64,000 nt of DNA from Gilliamella apis (GTDB lineage Bacteria > Pseudomonadota > Gammaproteobacteria > Enterobacterales > Orbaceae), in assembly GCF_002142155.1 (NCBI RefSeq), contig NZ_NASD01000001.1, forward strand, positions 1-64,000, in the 5' to 3' direction. This document shows positions 1 to 8,777 of this stretch, in pieces. Each line of letters begins with the position of its first letter. Positions within the stretch are counted from its first letter, which is position 1. Under the pieces are notes generated by a model that ran no database searches, was not told the DNA's origin, and saw only the letters and a list, made by a program, of their open reading frames with translations. The position numbers were made by a program, and so were the translations under genes.

Positions 1-120
1 ATGTCTGGCGGTAATAGCGCGGTGGTCCCACCTGACCCCATGCCGAACTCAGAAGTGAAACGCCGTAGTGCCGATGGTAGTGTGGGTATTACCCATGTGA
101 GAGTAGGGTGCCGCCAGACT
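1..120 (+). rRNA. rrf: 5S ribosomal RNA
   Basis: The sequence has the gammaproteobacterial 5S pattern: the 5' GTCTGGCGG pairs with the 3' CCGCCAGAC to close helix I, and the conserved internal segment CCATGCCGAACTCAGAAGTG is present. It is the last gene of an rRNA operon whose 16S and 23S genes lie before the window. The exact 5' end may be one or two bases inside the window edge. A strong terminator follows about 13 bases later. Confidence 0.95.
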
Positions 121-132
121 TTTAAATATACG

Positions 133-160
133 AGCCCAGCAGCGATGCTGGGCTTTTTTG
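133..160 (+). terminator. rRNA operon terminator
   Basis: A perfect 9-bp stem (AGCCCAGCA at 133-141, TGCTGGGCT at 146-154) is followed by a run of T. It directly follows 5S rRNA and should end the rRNA operon. Confidence 0.92.
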
Positions 161-197
161 CATTCTAAGAATAGTTAAAAATTCTTCTGAGGGTGAG

Positions 198-764
198 ATG
201 AGTTCATTAATCGCTTTTAATAAACCGTTTAATGTTGTGACACAATTTTCTACACATGAAAAATATCAAACATTAAAAGATTATATAGCTTTACCTGGTT
301 TTTACCCTGCTGGTCGTTTAGACACCGATAGTGAAGGTTTATTGCTGCTTACTAATGACGGTAAACTACAAGCAAAAATTAGCTCACCAAAATTTAAATT
401 ACCTAAAACTTATTGGGTGCAGGTAGAAGGATTAATAAATCGACAAGCCATAGATAAATTAACTAGTGGTGTGCAATTGAAAGAGTTTTATACTGCTCCA
501 GCAATCGTGACATCACTTGCAGAGCCGACTAATTTATGGCAACGAATACCCCCTATTAGAGAACGCAAAACTATTCCTACTTCATGGATAAGTATTACCA
601 TAACAGAAGGAAAAAATCGACAGGTTAGAAGAATGTGTGCTGCGGTTGGATTCCCTTGTTTACGCTTAATTCGTGTTCAGATTGGCAAATATAATTTATT
701 CACTCATCAGTTACCTTTAGGCGAATGGCGATCGGTTGCTACTGGTGATCTTTATCTCCGCTAA
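198..764 (+). CDS. rluE: 23S rRNA pseudouridine(2457) synthase RluE
   Basis: This 188-residue protein belongs to the RsuA/RluB/E/F family, which converts a specific uridine of rRNA to pseudouridine. The catalytic motif GRLDTDSEG holds the nucleophile Asp42. The stretch RIPPIRERKxIPTSW and the C-terminal EGKNRQVRRM closely match E. coli RluE, so the target is probably U2457 of 23S rRNA. It lacks the N-terminal S4 domain of RluB and RluF, as RluE does. The ATG follows a GAGGGTGAG ribosome-binding site. It stands alone after the rRNA operon and before ftsY. Confidence 0.93.
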   Translation: MSSLIAFNKPFNVVTQFSTHEKYQTLKDYIALPGFYPAGRLDTDSEGLLLLTNDGKLQAKISSPKFKLPKTYWVQVEGLINRQAIDKLTSGVQLKEFYTAPAIVTSLAEPTNLWQRIPPIRERKTIPTSWISITITEGKNRQVRRMCAAVGFPCLRLIRVQIGKYNLFTHQLPLGEWRSVATGDLYLR

Positions 765-911
765 CTACATTTAACAGACAATTCTAAAAGAATTATATTT
801 TTTGAAAGATCAAAAGGATCAATTATATGATTCTCTTTGATCGAATCCTTTGGGCTTTATTGTAAAATAAGATAAAATGATCATTAATATTGATCGTAGG
901 ATAGATTATTT

Positions 912-1850
912 ATGGTTGAACAAAAGAAAGAAGGTTTTTTTTCTCGTTTAAAGAAAGGTCTTTTTAAAACTAAACAAAATATTGGATCTGGTTTTCTAAG
1001 CTTATTTAAAGGCAAAAAGATCGATGATGAGTTGTTTGAAGAATTAGAAGAACAGTTGATCATTGCTGATGTCGGTTTCGATACCACACAAAGATTGATT
1101 AGCTCGTTAACACAACAAGCGTCAAGAAAAGAATTAAAAGATGCGGATGCATTACATGATCTATTAAAAAATGAAATGAAATCTATTTTAGATGGTGCTC
1201 AGCAACCACTTAATATAGAAAGTCATAAACCTTTTGTTATCTTAATGGTTGGTGTCAATGGTGTTGGGAAAACGACAACCATTGGTAAATTAGCCCGTCA
1301 ATTTCAACAACAAGGCAAATCAGTGATGCTTGCCGCTGGCGATACCTTTCGTGCTGCCGCGGTTGAACAATTGCAAGTCTGGGGTGAACGTAATAACATC
1401 CCTGTCATTGCTCAGCATATTAATGCTGACTCAGCATCGGTAATCTTCGATGCTATTCAGGCTGCAAAAGCAAAAAATATCGATGTTTTAATTGCCGATA
1501 CTGCTGGTCGTTTGCAAAATAAATCTCATTTAATGGACGAATTGAAAAAAATAGTCAGAGTAATTAAAAAGCAAGATGAAACAGCACCGCATGAAATTAT
1601 GTTAACTATAGATGCTGGGACAGGACAAAATGCAATTAGTCAAACAAAGCTGTTTAATGAAGCGGTTGGCGTAACAGGGATGACATTAACCAAGTTAGAT
1701 GGTACCGCAAAAGGTGGCATTATATTTAGCATAGCTGATCAATTTAATATTCCGATCCGCTATATCGGCGTAGGTGAAAAAATTGAAGATTTAAGACCTT
1801 TTGTTGCTGATGATTTTATTAATGCCCTATTTGACGAAACGGAAGAATAG
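912..1850 (+). CDS. ftsY: Signal recognition particle receptor FtsY
   Basis: FtsY is the membrane-associated GTPase that receives SRP-bound ribosomes and passes them to the SecYEG translocon. At 312 residues it is much shorter than E. coli FtsY (about 497) because the acidic N-terminal A domain is reduced to a short basic, amphipathic segment. The NG domain is complete: Walker A GVNGVGKT at about residues 114-121, DTAGR, and TKLDGTAKGG. It opens the conserved ftsY-ftsE-ftsX-rpoH cluster, with 9 bases to ftsE. Confidence 0.96.
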   Translation: MVEQKKEGFFSRLKKGLFKTKQNIGSGFLSLFKGKKIDDELFEELEEQLIIADVGFDTTQRLISSLTQQASRKELKDADALHDLLKNEMKSILDGAQQPLNIESHKPFVILMVGVNGVGKTTTIGKLARQFQQQGKSVMLAAGDTFRAAAVEQLQVWGERNNIPVIAQHINADSASVIFDAIQAAKAKNIDVLIADTAGRLQNKSHLMDELKKIVRVIKKQDETAPHEIMLTIDAGTGQNAISQTKLFNEAVGVTGMTLTKLDGTAKGGIIFSIADQFNIPIRYIGVGEKIEDLRPFVADDFINALFDETEE

Positions 1851-1859
1851 AGATAACTC

Positions 1860-2519
1860 ATGATCCAATTTCAACGTGTTAGTAAAGTTTATTCGGGTGG
1901 TAAACCAGCTTTACAAAATATAACATTTACTTTAGCGCAAGGAGAAATGGCCTTTTTAACCGGTCACTCCGGCGCGGGTAAAAGTACATTAATGCGTTTG
2001 ATTTGTGGATTAGAAAAAGCTAATGACGGCAAGGTATTACTGAATGGTGTTGATGTTTCCAGTTTGAAAAAAAATCAAATGCCTTTTCTGCGTCGTACCA
2101 TTGGTATGATTTTCCAAGATCATCAACTATTACTCGATCATACTGTTTATGATAATGTTGCTTTTCCATTAATTATCTTAGGTAAACCTGTTGAAGAAAT
2201 TAAAAGACGAGTTTCTGCGGCATTAGATAAAGTTGGTTTGATTGATAAAATGAAATTTTACCCAATACAGCTATCTGGCGGTGAACAGCAACGAGTGGGG
2301 ATAGCTCGAGCAATCGTCAATCGACCTACGGTTTTACTTGCTGATGAACCAACTGGTAATTTAGATGACAAACTCTCAAAAGATATTTTGAAATTATTTG
2401 AAGAGTTTAATCAAGCCGGTGTAACTGTGTTAATGGCAACCCATAACATGGGGTTGATACGTCGAAAACATCATCGAATACTAAATTTGAATCAAGGACG
2501 TTTAGAGGTTAAAAGTTGA
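1860..2519 (+). CDS. ftsE: Cell division ATP-binding protein FtsE
   Basis: FtsE is the ABC ATPase that partners FtsX at the divisome, where the pair regulates peptidoglycan hydrolysis through EnvC and amidases. The 219 residues show Walker [10 protein letters not shown], the signature [14 protein letters not shown], Walker [13 protein letters not shown] and the switch histidine in ATHN. Size and spacing match the family. It is co-transcribed with ftsY and its stop overlaps the ftsX start by one base. Confidence 0.96.
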   Translation: MIQFQRVSKVYSGGKPALQNITFTLAQGEMAFLTGHSGAGKSTLMRLICGLEKANDGKVLLNGVDVSSLKKNQMPFLRRTIGMIFQDHQLLLDHTVYDNVAFPLIILGKPVEEIKRRVSAALDKVGLIDKMKFYPIQLSGGEQQRVGIARAIVNRPTVLLADEPTGNLDDKLSKDILKLFEEFNQAGVTVLMATHNMGLIRRKHHRILNLNQGRLEVKS

Positions 2520-3496
2520 TGATAAATGCGAAGGTTAAACCATCTAAACAAAAAAACAAAACCAACAACAATAGCTTTTTGGGCCGCTGGCAAAGGCAGA
2601 TCAGCTACGCATGGCATAATGTGTTTAACTATTTTTATCAAAATATATTTGCTTCTTTGCTGACAATTTTGGTTATTGCTATATCAATTACTTTGCCGAC
2701 TATAGGCTATTTATTATTGAAGAACGCCAATCAAGCGGCGGAACAGTGGTATCCGACGCCCAATTTAACAGTTTATATTAATAAAACTTTAAATTCGGAA
2801 CAAACTAATGATTTAATTGATAAATTTAAGGCTATTGCTGAAGTTGAAAATGTAACTTATCTTTCTCGCGAAAATACACGAGAAGAGTTTAAAACTTGGT
2901 CTGGATTTGATGATGCTCTAGACCTACTCGATGAAAATCCATTACCAGCAGTTGCTATTGTTTTTCCAATAGAAGAAGCCAAATCTACCGATAAATTACA
3001 TGATCTGCAAACACAGTTAAAAACAATAGCGGGTGTTGATGATGTGCAACTTGATGATAGCTGGTTTACTCGATTAACCGCATTGACCAATATGGTAAAA
3101 TCGATAGTGTGGACAATATCAATTTTTATGGTTATTGCCGTATCATTGGTTATTGGTAATAGTATTCGGTTAAATATATTTGCCCGTAGGCAAACAATTA
3201 TTGTTATGCAATTGATTGGTGCGACTGAAGGCTTTATTTTACGACCATTTTTATATAATGGTATTTTTACTGGATTGATTAGTGCGCTTTTGGCATTGAT
3301 TCTATCGAAAGTATTTATTCTTCAAATAGATTCAACCATGTTGCATGTATCAGATGTTTTTGGAACAATGATTAATATAAATGGACTTTCATGGGAAGAA
3401 AGTTTGTTAATTGTTTTATTTTCGATCATTATTGGCTGGTTTTCAGCATTTATTGCCACTAAAAAGTATTTGAATAAAACGGTAATAGCTTCATAA
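2519..3496 (+). CDS. ftsX: Cell division protein FtsX
   Basis: FtsX is the membrane subunit of the FtsEX complex; its periplasmic loop recruits amidase activators. The 325 residues show a cytoplasmic N-terminus, a first membrane segment at about residues 45-68, a periplasmic domain to about 190, then three C-terminal membrane segments. The ATG at 2519 overlaps the ftsE stop as TGATG; a TTG one codon earlier would also be in frame, but the ATG is preferred. Translational coupling to ftsE is expected. Confidence 0.94.
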   Translation: MINAKVKPSKQKNKTNNNSFLGRWQRQISYAWHNVFNYFYQNIFASLLTILVIAISITLPTIGYLLLKNANQAAEQWYPTPNLTVYINKTLNSEQTNDLIDKFKAIAEVENVTYLSRENTREEFKTWSGFDDALDLLDENPLPAVAIVFPIEEAKSTDKLHDLQTQLKTIAGVDDVQLDDSWFTRLTALTNMVKSIVWTISIFMVIAVSLVIGNSIRLNIFARRQTIIVMQLIGATEGFILRPFLYNGIFTGLISALLALILSKVFILQIDSTMLHVSDVFGTMININGLSWEESLLIVLFSIIIGWFSAFIATKKYLNKTVIAS

Positions 3497-3553
3497 TTGT
3501 AGATTAATTATTTACGATTTTTATAAGCAGCTTCACTGCAAATATAATGATAA

Positions 3554-3575
3554 AAATGTGAACTAAATCACATTT
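3554..3575 (+). promoter_or_regulatory. CRP binding site upstream of rpoH
   Basis: The core is TGTGA (3557-3561), six bases, then TCACA (3568-3572), a perfect CRP consensus with matching A/T flanks. It lies about 85 bases before the rpoH ATG. A -10-like TAAAAT at 3619-3624 would put the site near -66, a class I position. E. coli rpoH is also CRP-influenced (established). Confidence 0.8.
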
Positions 3576-3658
3576 TGGTGGTCTAAGTTTATAGAAAGAT
3601 TTTAAATTGTTACTAATGTAAAATGTAGCAAAATTAGTTTAATTTAAGGGGGAATTAA

Positions 3659-4519
3659 ATGAGTACTGATTTAAAAATGCAAGCAGGTGCTTTAATCCCA
3701 CAAGGAAATATTGAATCATATCTTCGTATGATAAATACTTATCCGATGCTAACTGCAGAGGAAGAGAAGTCTTTAGGTGAACGCCTTTATTATCATGATG
3801 ATGTGGATGCCGCAAGACAATTGATTTTGTCTCATTTGCGTTTTGTTGCGCATATTGCGCGTGGTTATTCTGGTTATGGTCTACCACAAGCCGATTTGAT
3901 TCAAGAAGGTAATATTGGTTTAATGAAAGCCGTACGTCGTTTCAATCCTGAAATGGGTGTACGTTTAGTATCATTTGCAGTACATTGGATAAAAGCTGAA
4001 ATTCATGAATATGTACTAAAAAATTGGCGTATTGTTAAAGTTGCTACAACCAAAGCACAAAGAAAATTATTCTTTAATTTAAGAAAGAATAAACAACGTT
4101 TAGGTTGGTTTAATAGCGCTGAAGTCGATATGGTTGCTGATGAACTAGGTGTAAGTCGTAAAGACGTCTTAGAGATGGAATCACGTATGTCAGCGCAAGA
4201 TATGTCATTTGATATTGATAATGATGACGATGATAATTCAATTGTCGCACCAGCGCTTTATTTAGAAGATGGTAATTCTGATTTTTCAAAATCAATCGAA
4301 AACGATAATTGGGAAAATGAGGCAACTGACAAGTTACATGATGCCTTGTCTCAATTAGACGAACGTAGCCAAGATATTATCAAAGCACGGTGGTTAGATG
4401 CCGATGACAGTAAATCAACATTGCAAGTGTTGGCCGATAAATATAGCGTTTCTGCTGAACGTATTCGTCAACTTGAAAAAAATGCCATGAAAAAATTACG
4501 TGTAGCGATTGAAGCATAA
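3659..4519 (+). CDS. rpoH: RNA polymerase heat-shock sigma factor RpoH (sigma-32)
   Basis: Sigma-32 directs RNA polymerase to chaperone and protease promoters. The 286 residues contain sigma region 2 ([19 protein letters not shown]), the RpoH-specific box with QRKLFFNLR and region 4.2 with a helix-turn-helix ([17 protein letters not shown]). The ATG follows a strong AAGGGGG ribosome-binding site. It sits downstream of ftsX but has its own 160-bp upstream region with a CRP site. A matching sigma-32-type promoter lies upstream of dnaK in this same window. Confidence 0.96.
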   Translation: MSTDLKMQAGALIPQGNIESYLRMINTYPMLTAEEEKSLGERLYYHDDVDAARQLILSHLRFVAHIARGYSGYGLPQADLIQEGNIGLMKAVRRFNPEMGVRLVSFAVHWIKAEIHEYVLKNWRIVKVATTKAQRKLFFNLRKNKQRLGWFNSAEVDMVADELGVSRKDVLEMESRMSAQDMSFDIDNDDDDNSIVAPALYLEDGNSDFSKSIENDNWENEATDKLHDALSQLDERSQDIIKARWLDADDSKSTLQVLADKYSVSAERIRQLEKNAMKKLRVAIEA

Positions 4520-4540
4520 TTGCTTTTATTAATAACATAT

Positions 4541-4574
4541 AAGCCCTACTTTAGTTAAAGTGGGGCTTTTTTAT
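4541..4574 (+). terminator. rpoH terminator
   Basis: The stem AAGCCCTACTTT pairs with AAAGTGGGGCTT (one T-G pair) around the loop AGTT, followed by T6. It begins 21 bases after the rpoH stop. Confidence 0.9.
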
Positions 4575-4721
4575 ATGCTGAATTTAAATTAGTTTATAAA
4601 TAAGTTAAGAATTAAAATAACTAGTTGAATAAAATAGTTATATTTAAACTCTTTTTATACACTATAATTTAAGATTAAATAGATAATCACCAAGAAGTTA
4701 GCTTTTATAAGAGGGATAAAA

Positions 4722-5021
4722 ATGTTAAATAATTTGCTGAGAGTTATTTTACTTAGTCTAATTGCTGTTAGTTTAGTTGCTTGTAATGATAATGCTAAAA
4801 ATACACCTTCTGATGTATCCATTAATACTGGTGTTATTGAATGTGATCGCTATCTAAAATTAGTTCACGAATTACAATTATCATCTAAACTCCCAGCTGA
4901 TCCTGAAGAATCATTGGAAAATACTATAAATCATTTCAAACAATTGATAGAAAAAAATCCCGAATCAACTAAGAGAGAGTGTAATTCTGCCTATACTGCT
5001 TTGCGATCAATGAATCGCTAA
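4722..5021 (+). CDS. Small putative lipoprotein of unknown function
   Basis: This 99-residue protein starts with a hydrophobic signal peptide ending in a lipobox LVAC, with Cys21 as the expected lipidated residue, so it should be anchored in the envelope. The mature part is short and polar, with two further cysteines (in IECDRYLK and KRECNSAY) that could form a disulfide. I recognise no family. A GAGGG ribosome-binding site precedes the ATG. Its last 15 bases overlap the 3' end of the convergent racemase gene. Confidence 0.7.
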   Translation: MLNNLLRVILLSLIAVSLVACNDNAKNTPSDVSINTGVIECDRYLKLVHELQLSSKLPADPEESLENTINHFKQLIEKNPESTKRECNSAYTALRSMNR

Positions 5022-5696
5022 CCATGCAGCTTCTTGAGCATGTAATAGGGCTGTATCAAAGAAAGGAATGGCGTAATCTTGTTGGGATATTAATAAACCA
5101 ATTTCAGTACAGCCTAAAATTACCCCTTCAGCGCCTTGCTTAACGAGTTTATCTATAATATTGAGATAAGCTTGTTTAGATTCTGGTTTAATTTGCCCAA
5201 GACAAAGTTCATCATAAATAATATCGTTGATGATGATTCTATCTTGTTCATCAGGAATTAAAACATTTAAACCTTTTTCAATTAGTTTTGATTTGTAAAA
5301 GTCTTGCTCCATGGTGTATTTGGTACCAAGTAATGCAACTGATTTTATTTTATCTTTAATCAAATGTTTGGCGGTCACGTCAGCAATATGAATGATAGGA
5401 ATTGTAATTGCTTTTTGAATTTGGTCTGCAACCTTATGCATCGTATTAGTACAAATAATAACAAAGTCAGCACCGGCTAATTCTAATCTTTTAGCTGCAT
5501 CAGTTAAAATAATTGCGCTTTTATCCCATTCATTATTTGCTTGGCAGCTTTCTATTTCTTGAAAATCGACACTATATAACAGAGTTTTAGCTGAATGTAA
5601 TCCACCAAGGGATTTGCCAATAAATTGATTAATTACTTGATAATAAGTAACGGTACTTTCCCAACTCATGCCACCAATTAATCCAATTGTTTTCAT
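5007..5696 (-). CDS. Aspartate/glutamate racemase family protein (YgeA/RacD-like)
   Basis: This family interconverts L- and D-amino acids by a cofactor-independent two-cysteine mechanism. The 229 residues start with the typical IGLIGGMSWEST motif; both catalytic cysteines are present, Cys82 in IICTNTMH and Cys196 in LGCTEIGL. The protein resembles E. coli YgeA, a broad-specificity racemase, but substrate cannot be read from sequence. It has no signal peptide, so it is cytoplasmic. The gene is single and its 3' end overlaps that of the upstream lipoprotein gene. Confidence 0.85.
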   Translation of the reverse strand: MKTIGLIGGMSWESTVTYYQVINQFIGKSLGGLHSAKTLLYSVDFQEIESCQANNEWDKSAIILTDAAKRLELAGADFVIICTNTMHKVADQIQKAITIPIIHIADVTAKHLIKDKIKSVALLGTKYTMEQDFYKSKLIEKGLNVLIPDEQDRIIINDIIYDELCLGQIKPESKQAYLNIIDKLVKQGAEGVILGCTEIGLLISQQDYAIPFFDTALLHAQEAAWLAIH

Positions 5697-5872
5697 TTCT
5701 AATACTCCATAATATTGTCTCGTTACTAGTAATAATTGATTATTAATTATAATTATTAGTATGTAAAGATAGTGAATTAGAATAAAATATCATTAACTAT
5801 CAAAATATTGTTGCGAATAAGTTATAAAAAACGCATTGTAGCCGTTGGTTGATAAATGGATAATCACTATCA

Positions 5873-6688
5873 ATGAAAAAATATAAAAAGTATTTTGCAT
5901 TTCTCTCATTTGGATTGCTAATGTTATCATTTTCATGTTTGGCTGAACCCAAAGTGATCCATGTGCTGGTGGCATTATGTGATAATAAATATCAGGCTAT
6001 CGCTCCAGTACCCGCAGCAATTGGTAATGGCCAAGATCCGAAAAATAATCTTTATTGGGGCGCTGCTTTTGGTTTTAAAACGTATTTTGCTAAACAAAAA
6101 GAGTGGCAAGTTATTCAAGTTAATAAACCTAATAATGGCAAGATATTAGAGGAGATAATTTATAAACATCAAAGCAAGGATGTCTACCTTATTGCTCAGG
6201 CATATGATGGTAAATATATCAATGATACAGTAGATGATTTTATTAGTTACTCAGCAGGAAAACAGTCAGCGTCATTTTTAATCAATAAAACCAAAATTGA
6301 GGCTGGAGCTAAAGCCAATTTAGTGGTTTATGTTGGTCATGATGCATTAATGGAGTGGTCATGGCGTAATTATTTACCCGATAGTTGGCGTTGGTATACC
6401 TTGTCAAAAGCAGAACAAGAAAAACAAAAATCACGCTATGCAGCCGTATTTGCTTGTAAAAGTCAGAAATATTTTACTCCGCCATTATCTCGATTAGGTA
6501 TTACTCCTCTTATTTTAACTTTGCACCGTATGGCTCCTGAAGCTTATAGTATTCATGCTATGATTAGTAGTTGGTTGAATGGTGAAGCAAAAGATGAAAC
6601 AAGGCTTAAAGTAGCAACGGCTTATAGCCAATATCAAAAGTTAAGCAAACCCGCTTTACATATATTTACCACAGAATATAGTCAATAA
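5873..6688 (+). CDS. Secreted protein of unknown function with conserved-looking His and Cys
   Basis: This 271-residue protein has a clear N-terminal signal peptide (basic start, hydrophobic core to about residue 22, cleavage near CLA-EP), so it should be periplasmic or exported. No family is certain. Two motifs stand out: a strand ending in YVGHDALMEW (His156) and a strand ending in VFACKSQKYF (Cys195), followed by a segment LHRMAPEAYSIHA. A His after one hydrophobic strand and a Cys after the next is the layout of caspase-fold cysteine peptidases, but this is inference from pattern only. The ribosome-binding site is weak. It precedes cobB by 52 bases in the same direction. Confidence 0.7.
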   Translation: MKKYKKYFAFLSFGLLMLSFSCLAEPKVIHVLVALCDNKYQAIAPVPAAIGNGQDPKNNLYWGAAFGFKTYFAKQKEWQVIQVNKPNNGKILEEIIYKHQSKDVYLIAQAYDGKYINDTVDDFISYSAGKQSASFLINKTKIEAGAKANLVVYVGHDALMEWSWRNYLPDSWRWYTLSKAEQEKQKSRYAAVFACKSQKYFTPPLSRLGITPLILTLHRMAPEAYSIHAMISSWLNGEAKDETRLKVATAYSQYQKLSKPALHIFTTEYSQ

Positions 6689-6740
6689 TGATGTTTAATT
6701 ATAGTAGATGATTTAACTTATTAATAAAAGGCAAACAAAT

Positions 6741-7427
6741 ATGTTGCAAACACCTAAAATAGTCATTTTAACAGGTGCCGGTATCTCTGCTGAATCTGGC
6801 TTATCAACTTTTCGCGCCCAAAATGGATTGTGGGAAGGTCATAATGTGGATGATGTTGCCACCTACCAAGGTTATTTGCGTGATCCGATTGCTGTACATA
6901 ATTTTTATAATATGCTACGCAATAAGTTACAAAATCCTGAGGTGAAACCCAATGCGGCTCATTTTGCCTTAGCACAATTAGAACAGAAATTAGGCACGGA
7001 TAATGTACTAATTGTTACACAAAATGTGGATAACCTTCATGAAAAAGCCGGTTCCAAAAATATCATCCACATGCATGGTGAATTATTAAAAGTGCGTAAT
7101 GAAAAAACAGGGCAAGTTTTTGCTTGTTATGATGATGTAATTTATCAAGATAACCACTTAATTCGTCCACACATTGTTTGGTTCGGTGAAATGCCACTAC
7201 AAATGGATGAAATCTATGATGCGCTGTCGAAAGCTGATTATTTTATTTCAATTGGTACTTCAGGAAATGTTTATCCAGCCGCTGGTTTTGTGCAAATGGC
7301 TAATCAATTTGGCGTTAAAACGGTAGAACTTAACTTAGAACCTAGTTTAGGTGAAAACTTATTTAAGACTAAAATTTACGGTCCGGCCAGTCAAGTAGTA
7401 CCTGAATATATTAAAAATTTTATGTAA
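6741..7427 (+). CDS. cobB: Sirtuin-family NAD-dependent protein deacylase (CobB-like), zinc cysteines absent
   Basis: Sirtuins remove acyl groups from lysines using NAD. The 228 residues show [14 protein letters not shown] (NAD binding), [12 protein letters not shown] and [10 protein letters not shown] with the catalytic His. The short region after this, which in E. coli CobB carries four zinc-binding cysteines, here holds just one cysteine (FACYDD), so the zinc ribbon is lost. Tyr56 of the class III acyl pocket is kept, but the aligned Arg is Leu59, with Arg one residue on. A group of sirtuins without zinc cysteines is known in other bacteria as I recall. It is convergent with mtgA. Confidence 0.88.
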   Translation: MLQTPKIVILTGAGISAESGLSTFRAQNGLWEGHNVDDVATYQGYLRDPIAVHNFYNMLRNKLQNPEVKPNAAHFALAQLEQKLGTDNVLIVTQNVDNLHEKAGSKNIIHMHGELLKVRNEKTGQVFACYDDVIYQDNHLIRPHIVWFGEMPLQMDEIYDALSKADYFISIGTSGNVYPAAGFVQMANQFGVKTVELNLEPSLGENLFKTKIYGPASQVVPEYIKNFM

Positions 7428-7436
7428 GGAAATATA

Positions 7437-8129
7437 TTAGTTAAGCTGTTTTAGATAACTTTTACCACCTAAATTACTCATTTGCCCGCGGATCCATTCG
7501 GCCTTTTTTTGTATCTTATCATCAGGATTGGCCGGACTCCATTTTCTTGGATTTGGTAGTGTAGCCGCTAATAAACTAGCTTGATACGGTGTTAATTGAC
7601 TAGCACTGACGTTAAAATAGTGTCGAGAAGCAGCTTCAATACCAAAAATACCTTCACCCCATTCCACACTATTTAAATAAATTTCGAGTGTACGTTGTTT
7701 TGACCAGATAAGCTCAATCCAAACGGTAAACCATGATTCAATACCTTTACGGATCCAACTTCGCGATGGCCATAGAAAAATATTTTTTGCTACTTGCTGC
7801 GTTATGGTACTAGCACCACGGATTTTTCTATTTTTTTGATTATAAATTAGTGCCCGATTAATGGCTTTAAAATCAAAACCCCAATGATCGGCAAAATTTT
7901 GATCTTCGGCGGCAATAACTGCAATTTTAATATTATCTGAAATCTGATCCCAATCTTTCCAGGTGCGTTGCTGAGTGATATTCCAATGAGCGATTTTTCT
8001 TTCAACCATTAACATCGAACCAAACGGATTAACCCAGCGCATTAATAAAATAATAAAAACCGAAACTAGCATAAATCCAATCACGATTTTTGTTATTATG
8101 CTTAACGTTTTCCTTAATGTGAGTTTCAT
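7437..8129 (-). CDS. mtgA: Monofunctional peptidoglycan transglycosylase MtgA
   Basis: MtgA polymerises lipid II into glycan strands. The 230 residues begin with one membrane anchor (about residues 12-32) followed by a GT51 domain: AAEDQNFADHWGFD with the catalytic Glu, then GASTITQQVAKNIFLWPSRS and KQRTLEIYLNSVEWGEGIFG. There is no penicillin-binding transpeptidase domain, so it is the monofunctional type. Length is close to E. coli MtgA. It ends 9 bases from the convergent cobB stop. Confidence 0.95.
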   Translation of the reverse strand: MKLTLRKTLSIITKIVIGFMLVSVFIILLMRWVNPFGSMLMVERKIAHWNITQQRTWKDWDQISDNIKIAVIAAEDQNFADHWGFDFKAINRALIYNQKNRKIRGASTITQQVAKNIFLWPSRSWIRKGIESWFTVWIELIWSKQRTLEIYLNSVEWGEGIFGIEAASRHYFNVSASQLTPYQASLLAATLPNPRKWSPANPDDKIQKKAEWIRGQMSNLGGKSYLKQLN

Positions 8130-8209
8130 ATTAGTCCAGATACCACTAATTAAAAATGGTTGAGTAAACAGTATTCTAATACAAAAGTCGTTAAGTAAGA
8201 TAGGTTATA

Positions 8210-8704
8210 TTAACCGTTAAATAAATAATTATTTATAAAGTTAACTATTTGTTCTGGCTCATTAATATCTAATACAGGTACAGATGTATTTAATTGCTCA
8301 TCACTGGCAACGGCGATGGTAAAATCATCAATAAATAGTGGTTTCGCGATTGTATTACGATGGCACATGATTTTGGGAATTTGCTCATCTTTGAATCCTT
8401 CAACTAATATGATATCAACATCGCTAAAATGGTTAATAAGTGTTTTTAAGTCAACGGGGTTATTGGGTGTTTCCTCAATCAATGCATAACGTTTATCACA
8501 AGCAATAATCGTTTGCTGCGCCCCAGCTTTGCGTAGCTCATAGCTATCTTTACCTGGGATATCTAATTCAATATCATGATGGGCATGTTTTAATGAACCT
8601 ACCTTAATATTTTGTGAAACCATTAACTGAATAATCTTTTTTAGCAATGTGGTTTTACCACACCCACTATATCCAGATATGCCAATAATTTTTTTACTAT
8701 TCAT
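8210..8704 (-). CDS. mobB: Molybdopterin-guanine dinucleotide biosynthesis adapter MobB
   Basis: MobB is a small GTP-binding protein that assists MobA in adding GMP to molybdopterin. The 164 residues start with IIGISGYSGCGKTTLL (Walker A) and contain the family segments SLKHAHHDIELDIPGKDSYE and ILVEGFKDE. In E. coli it is directly downstream of mobA; here the two genes are separated by a divergent aldolase-like gene, yet remain on the same strand. Their presence implies the cell makes at least one bis-MGD enzyme. Confidence 0.93.
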   Translation of the reverse strand: MNSKKIIGISGYSGCGKTTLLKKIIQLMVSQNIKVGSLKHAHHDIELDIPGKDSYELRKAGAQQTIIACDKRYALIEETPNNPVDLKTLINHFSDVDIILVEGFKDEQIPKIMCHRNTIAKPLFIDDFTIAVASDEQLNTSVPVLDINEPEQIVNFINNYLFNG

Positions 8705-8777
8705 AGACTCTTGCCACTAACATGTTATATTTAAAAGTAGATATTACATTATTTTATACAAGATTAAAGGCAATGGT

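Noticed and set aside
808..895. Replication origin because of clustered GATC sites
   Set aside because: No DnaA boxes or AT-rich 13-mers were recognised and no origin-linked genes (dnaA, gidA, mioC) are nearby.
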